The notes beneath the pieces are model-generated. The model had not been told where the DNA came from. It saw only the letters and a program-made list of their open reading frames with translations, and did no database searches. Below, piece after piece: positions 44,763 to 54,627 of a DNA stretch of 64,000 nt. A program made the translations under genes and the position numbers. Position 1 is the first letter of the stretch. Each line of letters begins with the position of its first letter. The stretch lies in contig NZ_OW485601.1 in NCBI RefSeq assembly GCF_937425535.1, positions 4,199,501 to 4,263,500 on the forward strand, in the 5' to 3' direction. The stretch is from Rhodovastum atsumiense. GTDB taxonomy: Bacteria > Pseudomonadota > Alphaproteobacteria > Acetobacterales > Acetobacteraceae.

Positions 44763-46541
44763 ATGGTGGTGGAGAGCGGCGTCTTGCCCGGGTGCGACGG
44801 GCGGACCCAGGATGATCTCAATCTTCTCGGCCGTGCCGTGCGCCGCAGCTTCCGGGCGCTCGACAATGTCCGGCTGACGGTCATCAGCACCATCACGTCG
44901 TACCTGACCGTCCTGGTGTTCCTGGTGGGGCTGGTCGCCACTGTCCTGACCATGCAGAACATCGTCGGCATCGCCGCGACCTGGCGGGATTTCGACACCG
45001 GCCTCGGCCGTCGCCTCGACCTGTTCGCCGATCTGCGCGGCCATCTCGGCTATGGCGGGCTCGCGCAGCACTGGGCCGCCTGGCGGGCCGGCGACCCGGC
45101 GGCGCGGCAACGGGTCGCGCATGACATCGAGGAACTGCGCGCCATCCCGCCGGCCTGGCTCGGCGCCCGTCCCGGCGCGGAGGAGCAACAGGCGCTGGCC
45201 GAGGTGATGCGCCGCGTCGAGGGCTATGAGCGGGCGCTGGCGGCGGGGACGGACGCCGCGGGCGACGACACCGCGGCGGAACGCGCGCTGGAACGCATCG
45301 CCGCCATCCTCCGCCACGAGCGTGCCACCGGCGCGGCCGGGGTGGAGGACGCGATGTGGCGGCTCGGCGCCACGGTCAGTGGCGTGATGGCCTTCTCGGC
45401 GGTGCTGCTGGTCGGGCTGACCGTGTTCTTCTTCTGGTTCACCCGCATCCGCGTCGTCGCCCCGGTGCGCGCGGCCGCTGCCGCCATGCTCGCGCTGGCT
45501 GGCGGCGACACCGCCGTCGCGGTGCCCTTCACCGACAAGACCGACGAGATGGGCGACATCGCCCGCACCGTCGAGATCTTCAAGCGCAACGCCATCGAGC
45601 GCAACCGGCTGCAGCAGGAACACGCCCAGGCCGGGCACCGTATCGCCGCGCAGCGCCGCCAGGAGATGCTGCGCATCGCCAGCGCCCTGGAGGAACGGCT
45701 GCACGGCGTGGTCGCCGCGGTGCGCAAGGAAGCAAACGCCATCCACGGCTTCGCCGATGCCCTGACGGCCAACGCGCGCCACACCGAGCAGCAGAGCGCC
45801 GTCGTCGCCGCCTCCACCCGCGACGCCAGCGACAGCGTGGTCTCGGCCTCGAGCGCGGGGGCGGAGCTGACGCAGTCGGTGCACGAGATCTCGCGGCAGG
45901 TGGCGCAGGCGGCCGAGGTGGCGCACCAGGCGGCGGCGGAGGCGCAATCCGCCCATGCCACGATCCTGGAGCTGAACGCGGCGGCGCAGCGGATCGGCGA
46001 CATCGTGCAACTGATCGACGCCATCGCCGGCCAGACCAACATGCTCGCGCTGAACGCCACCATCGAAAGCGCGCGGGTGGGCGAGTCCGGCAAGGGCTTC
46101 GCCGTCGTCGCCAACGAGGTGAAGGCGCTGGCGCGGCAGACCGGCGGCGCCACCGAGCAGATCAGGACCCAGGTCGGCGGTATGCAGGAACGCGCGCTGG
46201 AAACGGTCCGGACCATGGAGAGCATCGCCGAAACCATCCGCCGCGTCGACGAGATGTCCACCATCATCGCCGGCGCGGTCGAGCAGCAGGGTGCGGCCAC
46301 CGCCGCGATCGCCGGCAACCTGGAGACGGCCTCGGCCAGCACCCGGCTGGTCACCGGCAGCATCTCCGGCGTCGCCGAGGATGCCGTCGGCACCGGCCGC
46401 ATGGCCCGCGAGGTGTTCGGCGTCGCCACGTCGCTGGTGCAGGAGATCACCATGCTGGAGGAAACGGTCCGGGGCTTCCTCGCCGAGATCCGCGCCGGTG
46501 CCGCCGGGCAGCAGGAGGCGGACCATGCGGAAGCCGCGTAG
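44763..46541 (+). CDS. Methyl-accepting chemotaxis protein overlapping the hydrogenase operon
   Basis: 592 residues from ATG 44763; an upstream frame extension to 44640 is AT-rich and unlike coding sequence. Helix at about 45-70, a roughly 150-residue periplasmic helical domain, second helix ([19 protein letters not shown]), HAMP ([18 protein letters not shown]) and signalling domain with [36 protein letters not shown]. Its last 17 bases overlap the start of the hydrogenase small-subunit gene, whose ribosome-binding site AGGAGG (46513-46518) lies inside this gene. It is therefore probably expressed with the hydrogenase. Confidence 0.92.
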   Translation: MVVESGVLPGCDGRTQDDLNLLGRAVRRSFRALDNVRLTVISTITSYLTVLVFLVGLVATVLTMQNIVGIAATWRDFDTGLGRRLDLFADLRGHLGYGGLAQHWAAWRAGDPAARQRVAHDIEELRAIPPAWLGARPGAEEQQALAEVMRRVEGYERALAAGTDAAGDDTAAERALERIAAILRHERATGAAGVEDAMWRLGATVSGVMAFSAVLLVGLTVFFFWFTRIRVVAPVRAAAAAMLALAGGDTAVAVPFTDKTDEMGDIARTVEIFKRNAIERNRLQQEHAQAGHRIAAQRRQEMLRIASALEERLHGVVAAVRKEANAIHGFADALTANARHTEQQSAVVAASTRDASDSVVSASSAGAELTQSVHEISRQVAQAAEVAHQAAAEAQSAHATILELNAAAQRIGDIVQLIDAIAGQTNMLALNATIESARVGESGKGFAVVANEVKALARQTGGATEQIRTQVGGMQERALETVRTMESIAETIRRVDEMSTIIAGAVEQQGAATAAIAGNLETASASTRLVTGSISGVAEDAVGTGRMAREVFGVATSLVQEITMLEETVRGFLAEIRAGAAGQQEADHAEAA

Positions 46542-47634
46542 CGTGCCGAGCACCGCCGATGCCATGCGCGCGCGGGCGATCCCGCGCCGCGAGATGCTCG
46601 GATTCTGCGCCTGCATGGCGACGATGCTGGGCCTCGGCCCCGGCGGCGGCGCGCGGCTCGCGCAGGCGATGGAGACCCGCCCGCGCGTGCCGGTGCTGTG
46701 GCTGCACGGCCTGGAATGCACCTGCTGTTCCGAAAGCTTCATCCGCTCCGGCCATCCGCAGGCTTCCGACATCATCCTGTCGATGATCTCGCTCGACTAC
46801 GACGACACCATCATGGCCGCCGCGGGCGAGCAGGCGGAGGCGATCGTCGAGGAGATCATCCGCGACTACAAGGGCGGTTACCTGCTGGCGGTGGAAGGCA
46901 ACGTGCCGCTCGCGCATGGCGGCTGGAACTGCATCGTCGGCGGCCGCACCTTCCACAGCCGGCTGGAGGAAGCGGCTCGCCACGCCCGCGCGGTGATTGC
47001 CTGGGGCACCTGCGCCTCGTTCGGCTGCGTGCAGGCCGCCCGCCCGAACCCGACGCAGGCGACGCCGATCTCGCGGCTGGTCAGCCATGTCCCGGTGGTC
47101 AACGTGCCCGGATGCCCGCCCATCGCCGAGGTGATGACCGGCATCCTGTCCTACATGCTGATGTTCGACCGGCTGCCGGAAGTCGACCGCAACCTGCGTC
47201 CGAAGATCTTCTACGGCCAGCGCATCCACGACAAATGCTACCGCCGCGCCCATTTCGACGCCGGGCAGTTCGTCGAAGCCTGGGATGACGAGGGCGCGCG
47301 CCAGGGCTTCTGCCTCTACAAGATGGGCTGCCGCGGCCCGACCACCTACAACGCCTGCGGCGCCACCGGCTGGAACGAGGGGCTGTCCTTTCCCATCCGC
47401 TCCGGCCATGGCTGCATCGGCTGTTCCGAGGACGGGTTCTGGGACCGCGGGCCGTTCTACGAGCGGCTGCCGACGCTCGCGCAGTTCGGCATCGAATCCA
47501 CCGCCGACGGCATCGGTGCCGCCGCCCTGGCCGGCGTCGGCGCGGCGCTCGGTGGCAAGGTGGCGCTCACCGCCGGGCAGGGGCTGCTGCGCCGCTGCCG
47601 CCGGACCGCACCGGACGCGGACGAAACGCCATGA
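46525..47634 (+). CDS. hupS: [NiFe] uptake hydrogenase small subunit
   Basis: 369 residues from ATG 46525 with AGGAGG 6 bases before it. Twin-arginine signal [10 protein letters not shown] then a hydrophobic stretch, so the mature enzyme faces the periplasm. Iron-sulfur ligands are in [22 protein letters not shown] and the C-terminal [15 protein letters not shown] and [14 protein letters not shown] blocks, as in group 1 HyaA/HupS. The C-terminus is hydrophobic then basic ([10 protein letters not shown]), consistent with the membrane anchor of group 1 enzymes. Confidence 0.95.
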   Translation: MRKPRSVPSTADAMRARAIPRREMLGFCACMATMLGLGPGGGARLAQAMETRPRVPVLWLHGLECTCCSESFIRSGHPQASDIILSMISLDYDDTIMAAAGEQAEAIVEEIIRDYKGGYLLAVEGNVPLAHGGWNCIVGGRTFHSRLEEAARHARAVIAWGTCASFGCVQAARPNPTQATPISRLVSHVPVVNVPGCPPIAEVMTGILSYMLMFDRLPEVDRNLRPKIFYGQRIHDKCYRRAHFDAGQFVEAWDDEGARQGFCLYKMGCRGPTTYNACGATGWNEGLSFPIRSGHGCIGCSEDGFWDRGPFYERLPTLAQFGIESTADGIGAAALAGVGAALGGKVALTAGQGLLRRCRRTAPDADETP

Positions 47635-49415
47635 TCCCGCCAGCGCCCCCGGCCCCCGCCGCCGGCCGCCGCGTGGTGATCGACCCGGTCACCCGCATCG
47701 AGGGCCATCTGCGCCTGGAGGTGAATGTCGACGCGGGCAACGTCATCCGCAACGCCGTTTCGGTCGGCACGATGTGGCGGGGGCTGGAGCTCATCCTGAA
47801 GGACCGCGACCCGCGTGACGCCTGGGCCTTCGCCCAGCGCGTCTGCGGGGTCTGCACCGGCACGCACGCGCTGGCCAGCCTGCGCGCGGTGGAGGACGCG
47901 CTCGGCATCACCATTCCGCCGAACGCCAACCTCATCCGCAACATCATGCTGATGACGTCGAACATCCACGATCACCTGGTGCATTTCTACCTGCTGCACG
48001 CGCTGGACTGGGTGGACGTGATGTCGGCGCTGAAGGCGGACCCGGCGGCGGCTTCCGCCTTCGCCGGGGCAGCCTCGCCCTGGCCGAAGGCCTCGCCCGG
48101 CTATTTCCGCTCGGTGCAGGAGAAGCTCGCGCGCTTCGTCGGGTCGGGCCAGCTCGGCCCGTTCCGCAACGGCTACTGGGGGCACCCGGCCTACCGGCTG
48201 CCGCCCGAGGTGAACCTGGTCGGCGTCGCCCATTACCTGGAGGCGCTGGATTTCCAGCGCGAGATCGTCAAGATCCACACGGTGCTGGGCGGCAAGAACC
48301 CGCATCCGAACTGGCTGGTCGGCGGGGTTCCCGCCGCCATCAACGCGCACGGCACCGGCGCGGTCGGCGCGCTCAATGTCGAGCGCATCGCGCTGGTGCG
48401 CGAGATCGCCGTGCGGGTGCGCGAATTCATCGACCAGGTCTATGTCCCCGACCTGCTGGCCATCGCCGGTTTCTACCGCGACTGGACCAGATGGGGCGGC
48501 GGGCTGTCGTCGCAGAACCTGATGGCCTATGGCGACTATCCGGTCCGCGCCAACGACCGGTCCGATGCCAACATGGGGATGCCGGGCGGGCTGATCCTCG
48601 GCGGCAACCTGCGGGAGCTGCGCCCGGTCGACCTGCGCGATCCCGGTGGCGTCCAGGAATTCGCCGTGCATTCCTGGTACAAATATCCCGACGAGGGCAG
48701 GGGGCTGCATCCCTGGGATGGCATCACCGAATGCGATTTCCGCCTCGGCCCGGCGGCGAAGACCGAGGGCGAGGTGTTGCGCCAGGTCGATGAGGCCGGC
48801 AAGTACAGCTACATCAAGGCGCCGCGCTACCAGGGCCACGCCGTCGAGGTCGGCCCGCTGGCCCGCCTGGTGATCGGCCATGCCGCCGGCCGGGCCGATC
48901 TGCGCGAACTGGTCGATGGCGCGCTGAAGCGTATCGATGCTCCCTTCGCGGCGCTGTTCTCCACGCTTGGGCGCACGCTGGCGCGCGCGCTGGAATGCCA
49001 GTGGCTGGCCGATCGCATGCTTGCCACCGTCGACGAGCTGATCGGCAACATCCGCAACGGCAATCTCGATACCGCCAACACGGAGAAATGGTCGCCTGCC
49101 ACCTGGCCGGCCTCGGCCCGCGGCGTCGGCGCCTGCGAGGCCGCGCGCGGCAGCCTCGGGCACTGGGTGCGCATCGAGGCGGGGCGCATCGCCAACTACC
49201 AGTGCGTGGTGCCCACCACCTGGAATGCCTCTCCGCGCGACACGACCGGGCAGATCGGCGCCTACGAGGCGGCGTTGCTCGGGGTGCCGCTCGCGGATCC
49301 GTCGGCGCCGCTGGAAGTGCTGCGGGTGGTGCACAGCTTCGACCCGTGCATGGCCTGCTCCACCCATCTCTTCGGCCCGGACGGGGCCGCCATCGTCGGC
49401 GTGGAGGTGCAGTGA
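47631..49415 (+). CDS. hupL: [NiFe] uptake hydrogenase large subunit
   Basis: 594 residues; ATG 47631 overlaps the small-subunit stop (ATGA). Nickel ligands are in [10 protein letters not shown] near the start and DPCMACSTH near the end. The residues after that histidine ([15 protein letters not shown]) are the C-terminal extension removed by the maturation protease. [19 protein letters not shown] and GHYVEALDFQ-like segments also match the family. It oxidises hydrogen with HupS. Translationally coupled to the cytochrome b gene (TGATG). Confidence 0.96.
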   Translation: MIPPAPPAPAAGRRVVIDPVTRIEGHLRLEVNVDAGNVIRNAVSVGTMWRGLELILKDRDPRDAWAFAQRVCGVCTGTHALASLRAVEDALGITIPPNANLIRNIMLMTSNIHDHLVHFYLLHALDWVDVMSALKADPAAASAFAGAASPWPKASPGYFRSVQEKLARFVGSGQLGPFRNGYWGHPAYRLPPEVNLVGVAHYLEALDFQREIVKIHTVLGGKNPHPNWLVGGVPAAINAHGTGAVGALNVERIALVREIAVRVREFIDQVYVPDLLAIAGFYRDWTRWGGGLSSQNLMAYGDYPVRANDRSDANMGMPGGLILGGNLRELRPVDLRDPGGVQEFAVHSWYKYPDEGRGLHPWDGITECDFRLGPAAKTEGEVLRQVDEAGKYSYIKAPRYQGHAVEVGPLARLVIGHAAGRADLRELVDGALKRIDAPFAALFSTLGRTLARALECQWLADRMLATVDELIGNIRNGNLDTANTEKWSPATWPASARGVGACEAARGSLGHWVRIEAGRIANYQCVVPTTWNASPRDTTGQIGAYEAALLGVPLADPSAPLEVLRVVHSFDPCMACSTHLFGPDGAAIVGVEVQ

Positions 49416-50113
49416 TGCGTCGCCGCGGCTACGCCAGGCTGCCGGACGAGGGGGAGCTGCCCTCGGCCTATATCCACGACGTGCCCAGCCGCATCTGGCA
49501 CTGGGTGAACGCGCTGTGCATCGTGGTGCTCGCCGTCACCGGCTACCTGATCGGCACGCCGCTGCCCTCCGCGGCCGGGGACACCTCGTCGCTGTACGTG
49601 ATGGGCTGGATCCGCTTCGCCCATCTCGCCACCGGCCAGGTCTTCGCCGTGGCCTTCCTGGCCCGTGCCACCTGGGCCTGGGCCGGCGGCGGCTATGCCG
49701 GGCAGTTGTTCCTGCCGGCGATTTGGCGCCGCTCCTGGAGCGACGGCTTCGTCGAACAATGCCGGCTGGCCGTCTTTGGCTCGCCACGTCCGCCGCGCTA
49801 TCTCGGCCTGAATCCGGCCGCGGGCTCGGCCATCTTCGTGCTGTTCGTCGTGCCGGCGGTGATCGTCATCCTGACCGGCTTCGGCATGCTGGCGGAGGTC
49901 AAGGGGCATGGATCCTGGACGCATCTGGCCTTCGGCTGGATGACCACGCTGTTCGGCAACACGCTCGATCTGCACCTGGTCCACCGGCTGTGCCTGTGGG
50001 CGCTGCTGTGCTTCGTCGCGATGCACGTGGTCATGATGGTCGACGAGGACGTCACCGGCCGGCAGAGCGTGGTGTCCACCATGCTCTCGGGCTGGCGGAG
50101 CTTCCGGCCATGA
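49415..50113 (+). CDS. hupC: Hydrogenase b-type cytochrome subunit
   Basis: 232 residues with four membrane helices and the HyaC/HupC opening YIHDVPSRIWHWVNALCIVVLAVTGYLIG; haem-ligand histidines lie in RIWHW, RFAHL, DLHLVHR and AMHVVMM contexts. It passes electrons from the hydrogenase to the quinone pool. Start ATG 49415 shares bases with the hupL stop; the stop overlaps hupD (ATGA). Confidence 0.94.
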   Translation: MRRRGYARLPDEGELPSAYIHDVPSRIWHWVNALCIVVLAVTGYLIGTPLPSAAGDTSSLYVMGWIRFAHLATGQVFAVAFLARATWAWAGGGYAGQLFLPAIWRRSWSDGFVEQCRLAVFGSPRPPRYLGLNPAAGSAIFVLFVVPAVIVILTGFGMLAEVKGHGSWTHLAFGWMTTLFGNTLDLHLVHRLCLWALLCFVAMHVVMMVDEDVTGRQSVVSTMLSGWRSFRP

Positions 50114-50634
50114 GCGGGGGCGGGGGAACGCTGGTGCTGGGCGTGGGCAACCGGCTATGGGCGGACGAGGGCGTCGGCCCGTACCTCGCCGACCTGCTGG
50201 CCACGCGCGTCCGGGTGACGGACGGCGCCATCCTGGATGGCGGCACCCAGGGCATCTTCCTGCTCGCGCGGATCGCGGAGGCACGGCGCCTGCTGCTGCT
50301 GGATGCGGTCGAACTGGGCCTGCCGCCGGGCGAGGTGGTGGTGGTGCGCGGCGCCGGGCTGGAGGCGTTCTTCGGCTGCCGGGCGCTGTCGTTGCACCAG
50401 ACCTCGCTGCGTGACCTGCTCGCCGCGGCCGGGCTGATCGACTGCCTGCCGCGGGAGGTGGTGCTGGTGGGCGTGCAGGTCGCCGATACCGGCACCTGGG
50501 GGGGCACGCTCAGCCCGCCGGTCGCCGCCGCCTGCCCGCGCGCGGTGGCGCAGGCGCTGGCCATCCTGCGGCGCTGGGGGGCGGTCGAGGACATTCCGGC
50601 CGAGGCGTCCGCCGAGGACGCGCCGGCCGGGTGA
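50110..50634 (+). CDS. hupD: Hydrogenase maturation endopeptidase
   Basis: 174 residues. HyaD/HupD motifs: LVLGVGNRLWADEGVGPYLADLL, LDGGTQGI, LLLLDAVELG and SLHQTSLRDLLAAA. Glu in ADEGVG, Asp in LLDAVE and His in SLHQ correspond to the nickel ligands of HybD/HyaD. It clips the hupL C-terminal extension after nickel insertion. It is the last gene of the visible hup operon; the hyp genes needed for cofactor assembly are not in this window. Confidence 0.94.
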   Translation: MSGGGGTLVLGVGNRLWADEGVGPYLADLLATRVRVTDGAILDGGTQGIFLLARIAEARRLLLLDAVELGLPPGEVVVVRGAGLEAFFGCRALSLHQTSLRDLLAAAGLIDCLPREVVLVGVQVADTGTWGGTLSPPVAAACPRAVAQALAILRRWGAVEDIPAEASAEDAPAG

Positions 50635-50640
50635 GGACGC

Positions 50641-50687
50641 CCCCGGCAACGGAACGATAGCGACGCTGGCGGCTGCCGGGCGCGGGA
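50641..50687 (+). pseudogene. Relic of a PilZ-coding sequence (47 bp)
   Basis: These bases match 44274-44320, inside the PilZ domain of the chemoreceptor-PilZ gene, with about four substitutions over 46 positions (for example CCCCGGCAACGG then ACGAT and CGCTGGCGGC). One substitution creates an in-frame TAG in the equivalent reading frame. No other part of the gene is left. It sits 7 bases after hupD and in front of the TPR gene promoter. Confidence 0.65.
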
Positions 50688-50801
50688 AACAGTATCCGCG
50701 AAATAACAACTTATAATTGAATCACGCTTCAGTATTGTATACCAATACGTGTGCCGCCCGGAGATCCGTGGGGGTGTTGTCAACGGTCCGGGGCCGAAGT
50801 G

Positions 50802-52637
50802 ATGGTTGGTTTGAAGCAGAAGACGCGTCCGTCCGCGCAGCGGGCCGGATCTTCGATGGCTCGTCCGCAAAAAACGAGCGCAGCCCTGCAGGCATTGACG
50901 GAAAAGGCCGTGCGGCATCATCAGGCCGGCCGCCTGGACGAAGCGGAGCGTCTCTACCGTCAGGTGCTGGCTGTCGATCCCCGCCATGCGGACAGCCTCC
51001 ATCTGCTGGGGCTGGTCAGCCACCAGCGGGGCCACATGGCCGAGGCGGTGGATCTGATCGCCCGTGCCATCGGCCTGCGGGGCGCGGTGCCGGTCTATCA
51101 TGCCAATCTCGCCGTCGTGCTGAAGGCGCAGGGGCGTGCGGAGGCAGCGCTGGCCGCCCGGCAGGCGGTGGCGCGCCTGCAGCCGGAATCGGCCGAGGCG
51201 CAGCTCAACCTGGCGCTCGCGTTCGGCGATCTCGGCCGGCTGGCCGAGGCGGAGGCCGCCTGCCGGGCCGCCTTGCGCCTGGCGCCGGACAACGGCGCGA
51301 TCCATGCCCGGCTCGGAGACGTTCTCAGGATCATGGGGCGCTGCGGCGAAGCGGCCCCGGCGTACCAGGCCGCCTTGCGCCTCTGCCCCGGGGACGGGGA
51401 GACCTGGTCCAATCTCGGCGTGGCCCTGGCCACGGCGGGACGTCCCGGGGAAGCCGTGGCCGCCTTCGAGACCGCTGTGCGCCTGCGGCCGGATCTGGGT
51501 GAGGTGCATGCCAATCTCTCTTTGGCGCTGGCCGAGCTGGGGCGGGCGCCGGAAGCCGTCGCCGCCGGCGCGGTGGCGGTGCGGCTGCGCCCGGAGGTTG
51601 CGGGGTTCCATCTCAATCTGGGGGTCTCGCTGTCGATGCTGCGCCGTCTCGACGAGGCGATCGCGGCGTATCGCACCGCGCTTCGCCTTGATCCGGACTG
51701 TGCCGACGCGCACTACAACCTGGCCACGGCGCTGCTGGCGCAGGGGCAGATGGAAGCGGGGCTGCGCGAATTCGAATGGCGCTGGCGCATGCCGCAGATG
51801 CGCAACGCCTGCCGGCGCTTTCCGCAGCCCCGCTGGCAGGGGGAAGCGGCCCCGGGGCGCACGCTGCTCGTGCACGCCGAGCAGGGCTACGGCGACACCT
51901 TGCAGTTCTGCCGCTATGGCACGCTGGCGGCGGAACGGGGGCTGAGGGTGGTCATGCAGGTGCAGCGGCCGCTGCTGCGGCTGATGCGCAGCCTGCCCGG
52001 GGTGGATCTGCTGGTGGCGAACGACGAGGTCCCGCCCGCCTTCGACCTAGAATGCCCGATGATGAGCCTGCCGCTGGCGGTTGGAACAACGCTCGAAACC
52101 ATCCCGGACAGGACGCCCTACCTGCAGGCCGACCCGGCGGAGCTGGCGGCCTGGCAGGCCCGCCTGCACGCCCTGGCCCCGGAGGGGCGGCGGGTCGGGG
52201 TGGTGTGGGCCGGCAATCCGCGCGCGCACCTCGCCGCCGCGGCGGCGGTCGACCGCCGCCGTTCGATGCCCATGACCATGCTGGCGCCGCTGCTTGAGGT
52301 GCCCGGCGTGCGGTTCTTCAGCCTGCAGATGCCGCCCGTCCCCGAGGCGCCGCTGATCGACCTCATGGGAGAGGTGCGTGACTTCGCCGATACCGCCGCC
52401 CTGATCGGGGCGTTGGATCTCGTGATCACGGTCGATACCGCCGTCGTGCATCTGGCCGGGGCGCTGGGCAGGCCGGTCTGGCTGCTGGATCGTTTCGATG
52501 CCTGCTGGCGCTGGCTGATCGACCGTCGCGACAGCCCCTGGTACCCGACCCTGCGGCTCTATCGCCAGTCGCAGCCGGGGGAATGGGGCAGTGTCATGGA
52601 AGCGGTGGCGCGGGATCTGCGGGCCTTCGCCGGATAA
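50802..52637 (+). CDS. TPR-repeat protein with C-terminal glycosyltransferase-like domain
   Basis: 611 residues from ATG 50802 (in-frame ATGs at 50751 and 50856 are alternatives). About eight tetratricopeptide repeats span about 30-330 (for example AVRHHQAGRLDEAERLYRQVLAVDPRHADSLHLLGLV and NLAVVLKAQGRAEAAL). The last 270 residues contain LLVHAEQGYGDTLQFCRY, VGVVWAGNP and DLVITVDTAVVHLAGALGRPVWLL, as in TPR-linked glycosyltransferase family 9-like proteins such as those tied to flagellin or surface glycosylation. Substrate unknown. AACTTAT at 50708-50714 lies about 90 bases upstream. Confidence 0.85.
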   Translation: MVGLKQKTRPSAQRAGSSMARPQKTSAALQALTEKAVRHHQAGRLDEAERLYRQVLAVDPRHADSLHLLGLVSHQRGHMAEAVDLIARAIGLRGAVPVYHANLAVVLKAQGRAEAALAARQAVARLQPESAEAQLNLALAFGDLGRLAEAEAACRAALRLAPDNGAIHARLGDVLRIMGRCGEAAPAYQAALRLCPGDGETWSNLGVALATAGRPGEAVAAFETAVRLRPDLGEVHANLSLALAELGRAPEAVAAGAVAVRLRPEVAGFHLNLGVSLSMLRRLDEAIAAYRTALRLDPDCADAHYNLATALLAQGQMEAGLREFEWRWRMPQMRNACRRFPQPRWQGEAAPGRTLLVHAEQGYGDTLQFCRYGTLAAERGLRVVMQVQRPLLRLMRSLPGVDLLVANDEVPPAFDLECPMMSLPLAVGTTLETIPDRTPYLQADPAELAAWQARLHALAPEGRRVGVVWAGNPRAHLAAAAAVDRRRSMPMTMLAPLLEVPGVRFFSLQMPPVPEAPLIDLMGEVRDFADTAALIGALDLVITVDTAVVHLAGALGRPVWLLDRFDACWRWLIDRRDSPWYPTLRLYRQSQPGEWGSVMEAVARDLRAFAG

Positions 52638-52656
52638 GGGGGCGCGGACGGGTGGG

Positions 52657-52683
52657 GGCCGGGACAGGGATCCTGGCCCGGCC
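52657..52683. terminator. Strong hairpin between convergent genes, probable bidirectional terminator
   Basis: Arms GGCCGGG (52657-52663) and CCCGGCC (52677-52683) enclose CAGG-GAT-CCTG with one A/G mismatch, giving an 11-pair stem. It lies in the 86-base gap between the convergent TPR and chemoreceptor genes. No T-run follows on the forward strand, so termination by an intrinsic mechanism is uncertain. Confidence 0.55.
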
Positions 52684-52723
52684 CGGCCTTGCCCGCGCGC
52701 CCGGCGAAGCGCATGCCGGGCTC

Positions 52724-54394
52724 CTACGCGGCGCGGATGCCGTCGAGGAACTGGCTGACCTCGGTGTGCAGGCTTGCCGACTGGCGCGCGAGGTCGCCCG
52801 CGGCAACCAGCACCTGCCCGGCGGCAGTGCCGGCCTCGGCCGAGGCGGCGGTGACCATCGCCACCCGCTCCGACACCACGCCGGTATGCCGGGCCGCGTC
52901 GGCAGCGCTGCGCGAGATCTCGCCCACGGCAGCGGTCTGCTGCTCGACCGCGGCGGCGATGCCGGTGCCGACCTCGCTGATCGCGGTGATCGAGGTGGTG
53001 ATGCGGCGGACCGCCTCGACGGCGCGCCCGGTGCTGCCCTGGATCGCGGCGATCTGGCGGGTGATCTCGTCGGTGGCGCGCGCGGTCTCGCCGGCCAGGT
53101 TCTTCACCTCGCCCGCCACCACGGCGAAGCCGCGGCCGGCTTCCCCGGCGCGCGCCGCCTCGATGGTCGCGTTCAGCGCCAGCAGGTTGGTCTGCCCGGC
53201 GATCGAGGAGATCAGTTGCACCACCTCGCCGATGCGTGCGGCCGCCTCGGTCAGCTCGGTGACGTTGGCGTTGGTGGCGCGCGCCTCGGCGGTCGCCTCC
53301 GTCACCATCCGGCTGGAGCGGCCGACCTGCTGGGCGATTTCCGACAGCGAGGCGGCCAGTTGCTCGGCGGCGGCGGCGACGGTCTGCACGTTGGCGCTGG
53401 CCTGGCGCGCGCCCTCGGCCGAGCCGAGCGCCTGGCGGCTGGTGGTCTCGGCGAGACCGGCCATGCCGTGGGCGGTGGTGTCGAACTGGCTGGCGGCGGT
53501 GGTCAGGGTCTTCAGCACGCCGCTGACCGAGTGCTCGAAGCGGGTGACCAGCTCGGTGAGGCGGGCGGTGTGGTGGTCCTTGGCGTGGCCTTCCTCCTGC
53601 TGGCGGGCGGCGGCGTCATCGGCGGCGCGCAGGTCGCGGCGGAACTGCTCCAGCGCCTGGGCCATGATGCCGATCTCGTCGTGGCGGTCGCGGCCGACCA
53701 CCTCGATGTCCGGCTCGCGGGCGGCGACCTGGCGCATCTGCTGCGCCAGCGCCAGGATCGGGCGACAGGTGTGGGTGACGGTGAGGATGCCCCCGGTGGC
53801 GGAGATGCCGGCGGAGACCGCCAGCGCCCCGGCGATCAGCCACAGGCCGAAGGTGTAGGTGCTGTGGGTCTCGCCGACGCCGGTCCAGGCTTCCAGCACG
53901 ATCATCTGGCGCATGGTGTTGGTCGCATCGAGGAATTTCTGATAGGCGCCCTGGCCGGCCTCGGCGATGATCCTGCCGGCGTCCGGCTTGCGGCCGCCGC
54001 GCGAGGCGTCGAGCACGGAGGCGGCGATGCCGCGGTACTGCTCCCAGGCCGCGCGGGCGGTGTCGAGCAGGCGGCGTTGCTGGGCGGCGGAGAAGGTGGT
54101 TCCGGCGCCGGCGAAGAAATTGTCGATCAGCGTGTTCTCGTCGGCGAGCTGGCCCTCGATCGCGGCCATTTCCTTGGGCTCGGTGCTGATGACATGGCGC
54201 AGCAACAGGCGATTGTGCTCGTTCACCTCCGCGCGCAGGTCGGCGAGCACGCTGACATGCGGCAGCAACTCGGCGCCGAAGCGCGCGGCGACGGCATTCA
54301 GCCGGTCCGTCTGGTGCAGCGAGATCAGGCCAAGGACGAAGCAGGCGAGGAAAGCTGCGGCGAAGCCTGCGAGAATCCGGATGCGGAGGGTCAT
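52724..54394 (-). CDS. Methyl-accepting chemotaxis protein
   Basis: 556 residues from ATG 54394. Helix at about 5-25, helical periplasmic domain (about 30-185), second helix (LWLIAGALAVSAGISATGGIL), HAMP ending DEIGIMAQALEQFRRDL, and a signalling domain with [36 protein letters not shown]. The sensor resembles a four-helix-bundle domain but the ligand is unknown. The gene is separated from the next receptor gene by the hairpin repeats at 54534-54627 and carries the CAACTTATTGGTTG element about 83 bases before its start. Confidence 0.94.
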   Translation of the reverse strand: MTLRIRILAGFAAAFLACFVLGLISLHQTDRLNAVAARFGAELLPHVSVLADLRAEVNEHNRLLLRHVISTEPKEMAAIEGQLADENTLIDNFFAGAGTTFSAAQQRRLLDTARAAWEQYRGIAASVLDASRGGRKPDAGRIIAEAGQGAYQKFLDATNTMRQMIVLEAWTGVGETHSTYTFGLWLIAGALAVSAGISATGGILTVTHTCRPILALAQQMRQVAAREPDIEVVGRDRHDEIGIMAQALEQFRRDLRAADDAAARQQEEGHAKDHHTARLTELVTRFEHSVSGVLKTLTTAASQFDTTAHGMAGLAETTSRQALGSAEGARQASANVQTVAAAAEQLAASLSEIAQQVGRSSRMVTEATAEARATNANVTELTEAAARIGEVVQLISSIAGQTNLLALNATIEAARAGEAGRGFAVVAGEVKNLAGETARATDEITRQIAAIQGSTGRAVEAVRRITTSITAISEVGTGIAAAVEQQTAAVGEISRSAADAARHTGVVSERVAMVTAASAEAGTAAGQVLVAAGDLARQSASLHTEVSQFLDGIRAA

Positions 54395-54475
54395 GCGTTG
54401 GTCCTGGGGGTCGCGCCTTGGCGCGACGGGAAAGGCTACGGTCCGGAGTAATGGCGCCGGTATGGGAGGCGCGAT

Positions 54476-54489
54476 CAACCAATAAGTTG
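54476..54489 (-). promoter_or_regulatory. Shared chemoreceptor upstream element, site 1
   Basis: CAACTTATTGGTTG on the reverse strand, an inverted repeat CAAC-N6-GTTG, 82-95 bases before the ATG of the receptor at 52724-54394. An identical 14-mer lies at a similar distance before the next receptor gene. Confidence 0.5.
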
Positions 54490-54533
54490 ATAAGAAACGG
54501 GGGGTTTTATTGGTTTGATTTTGCACTTCAAGG

Positions 54534-54627
54534 CAAGGGCTCCGCCCTTGACCCGGCAGGGGTCAGGGGACCCCTGCACCCCAATCGCGCTGCGCGGCAC
54601 GGAATGCGACCCAGGCAACGCCCCGCT
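54534..54627. repeat. Hairpin-cluster repeat related to 8314-8383
   Basis: Hairpin CAAGGGC-TCC-GCCCTTG (54534-54550), hairpin CAGGGGTC-AGGG-GACCCCTG (54557-54576) and a tail with GGCAACGCCCCGC abutting the stop codon of the following receptor gene. The first and last parts match the cluster at 8314-8383 in design and partly in sequence. Confidence 0.6.
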
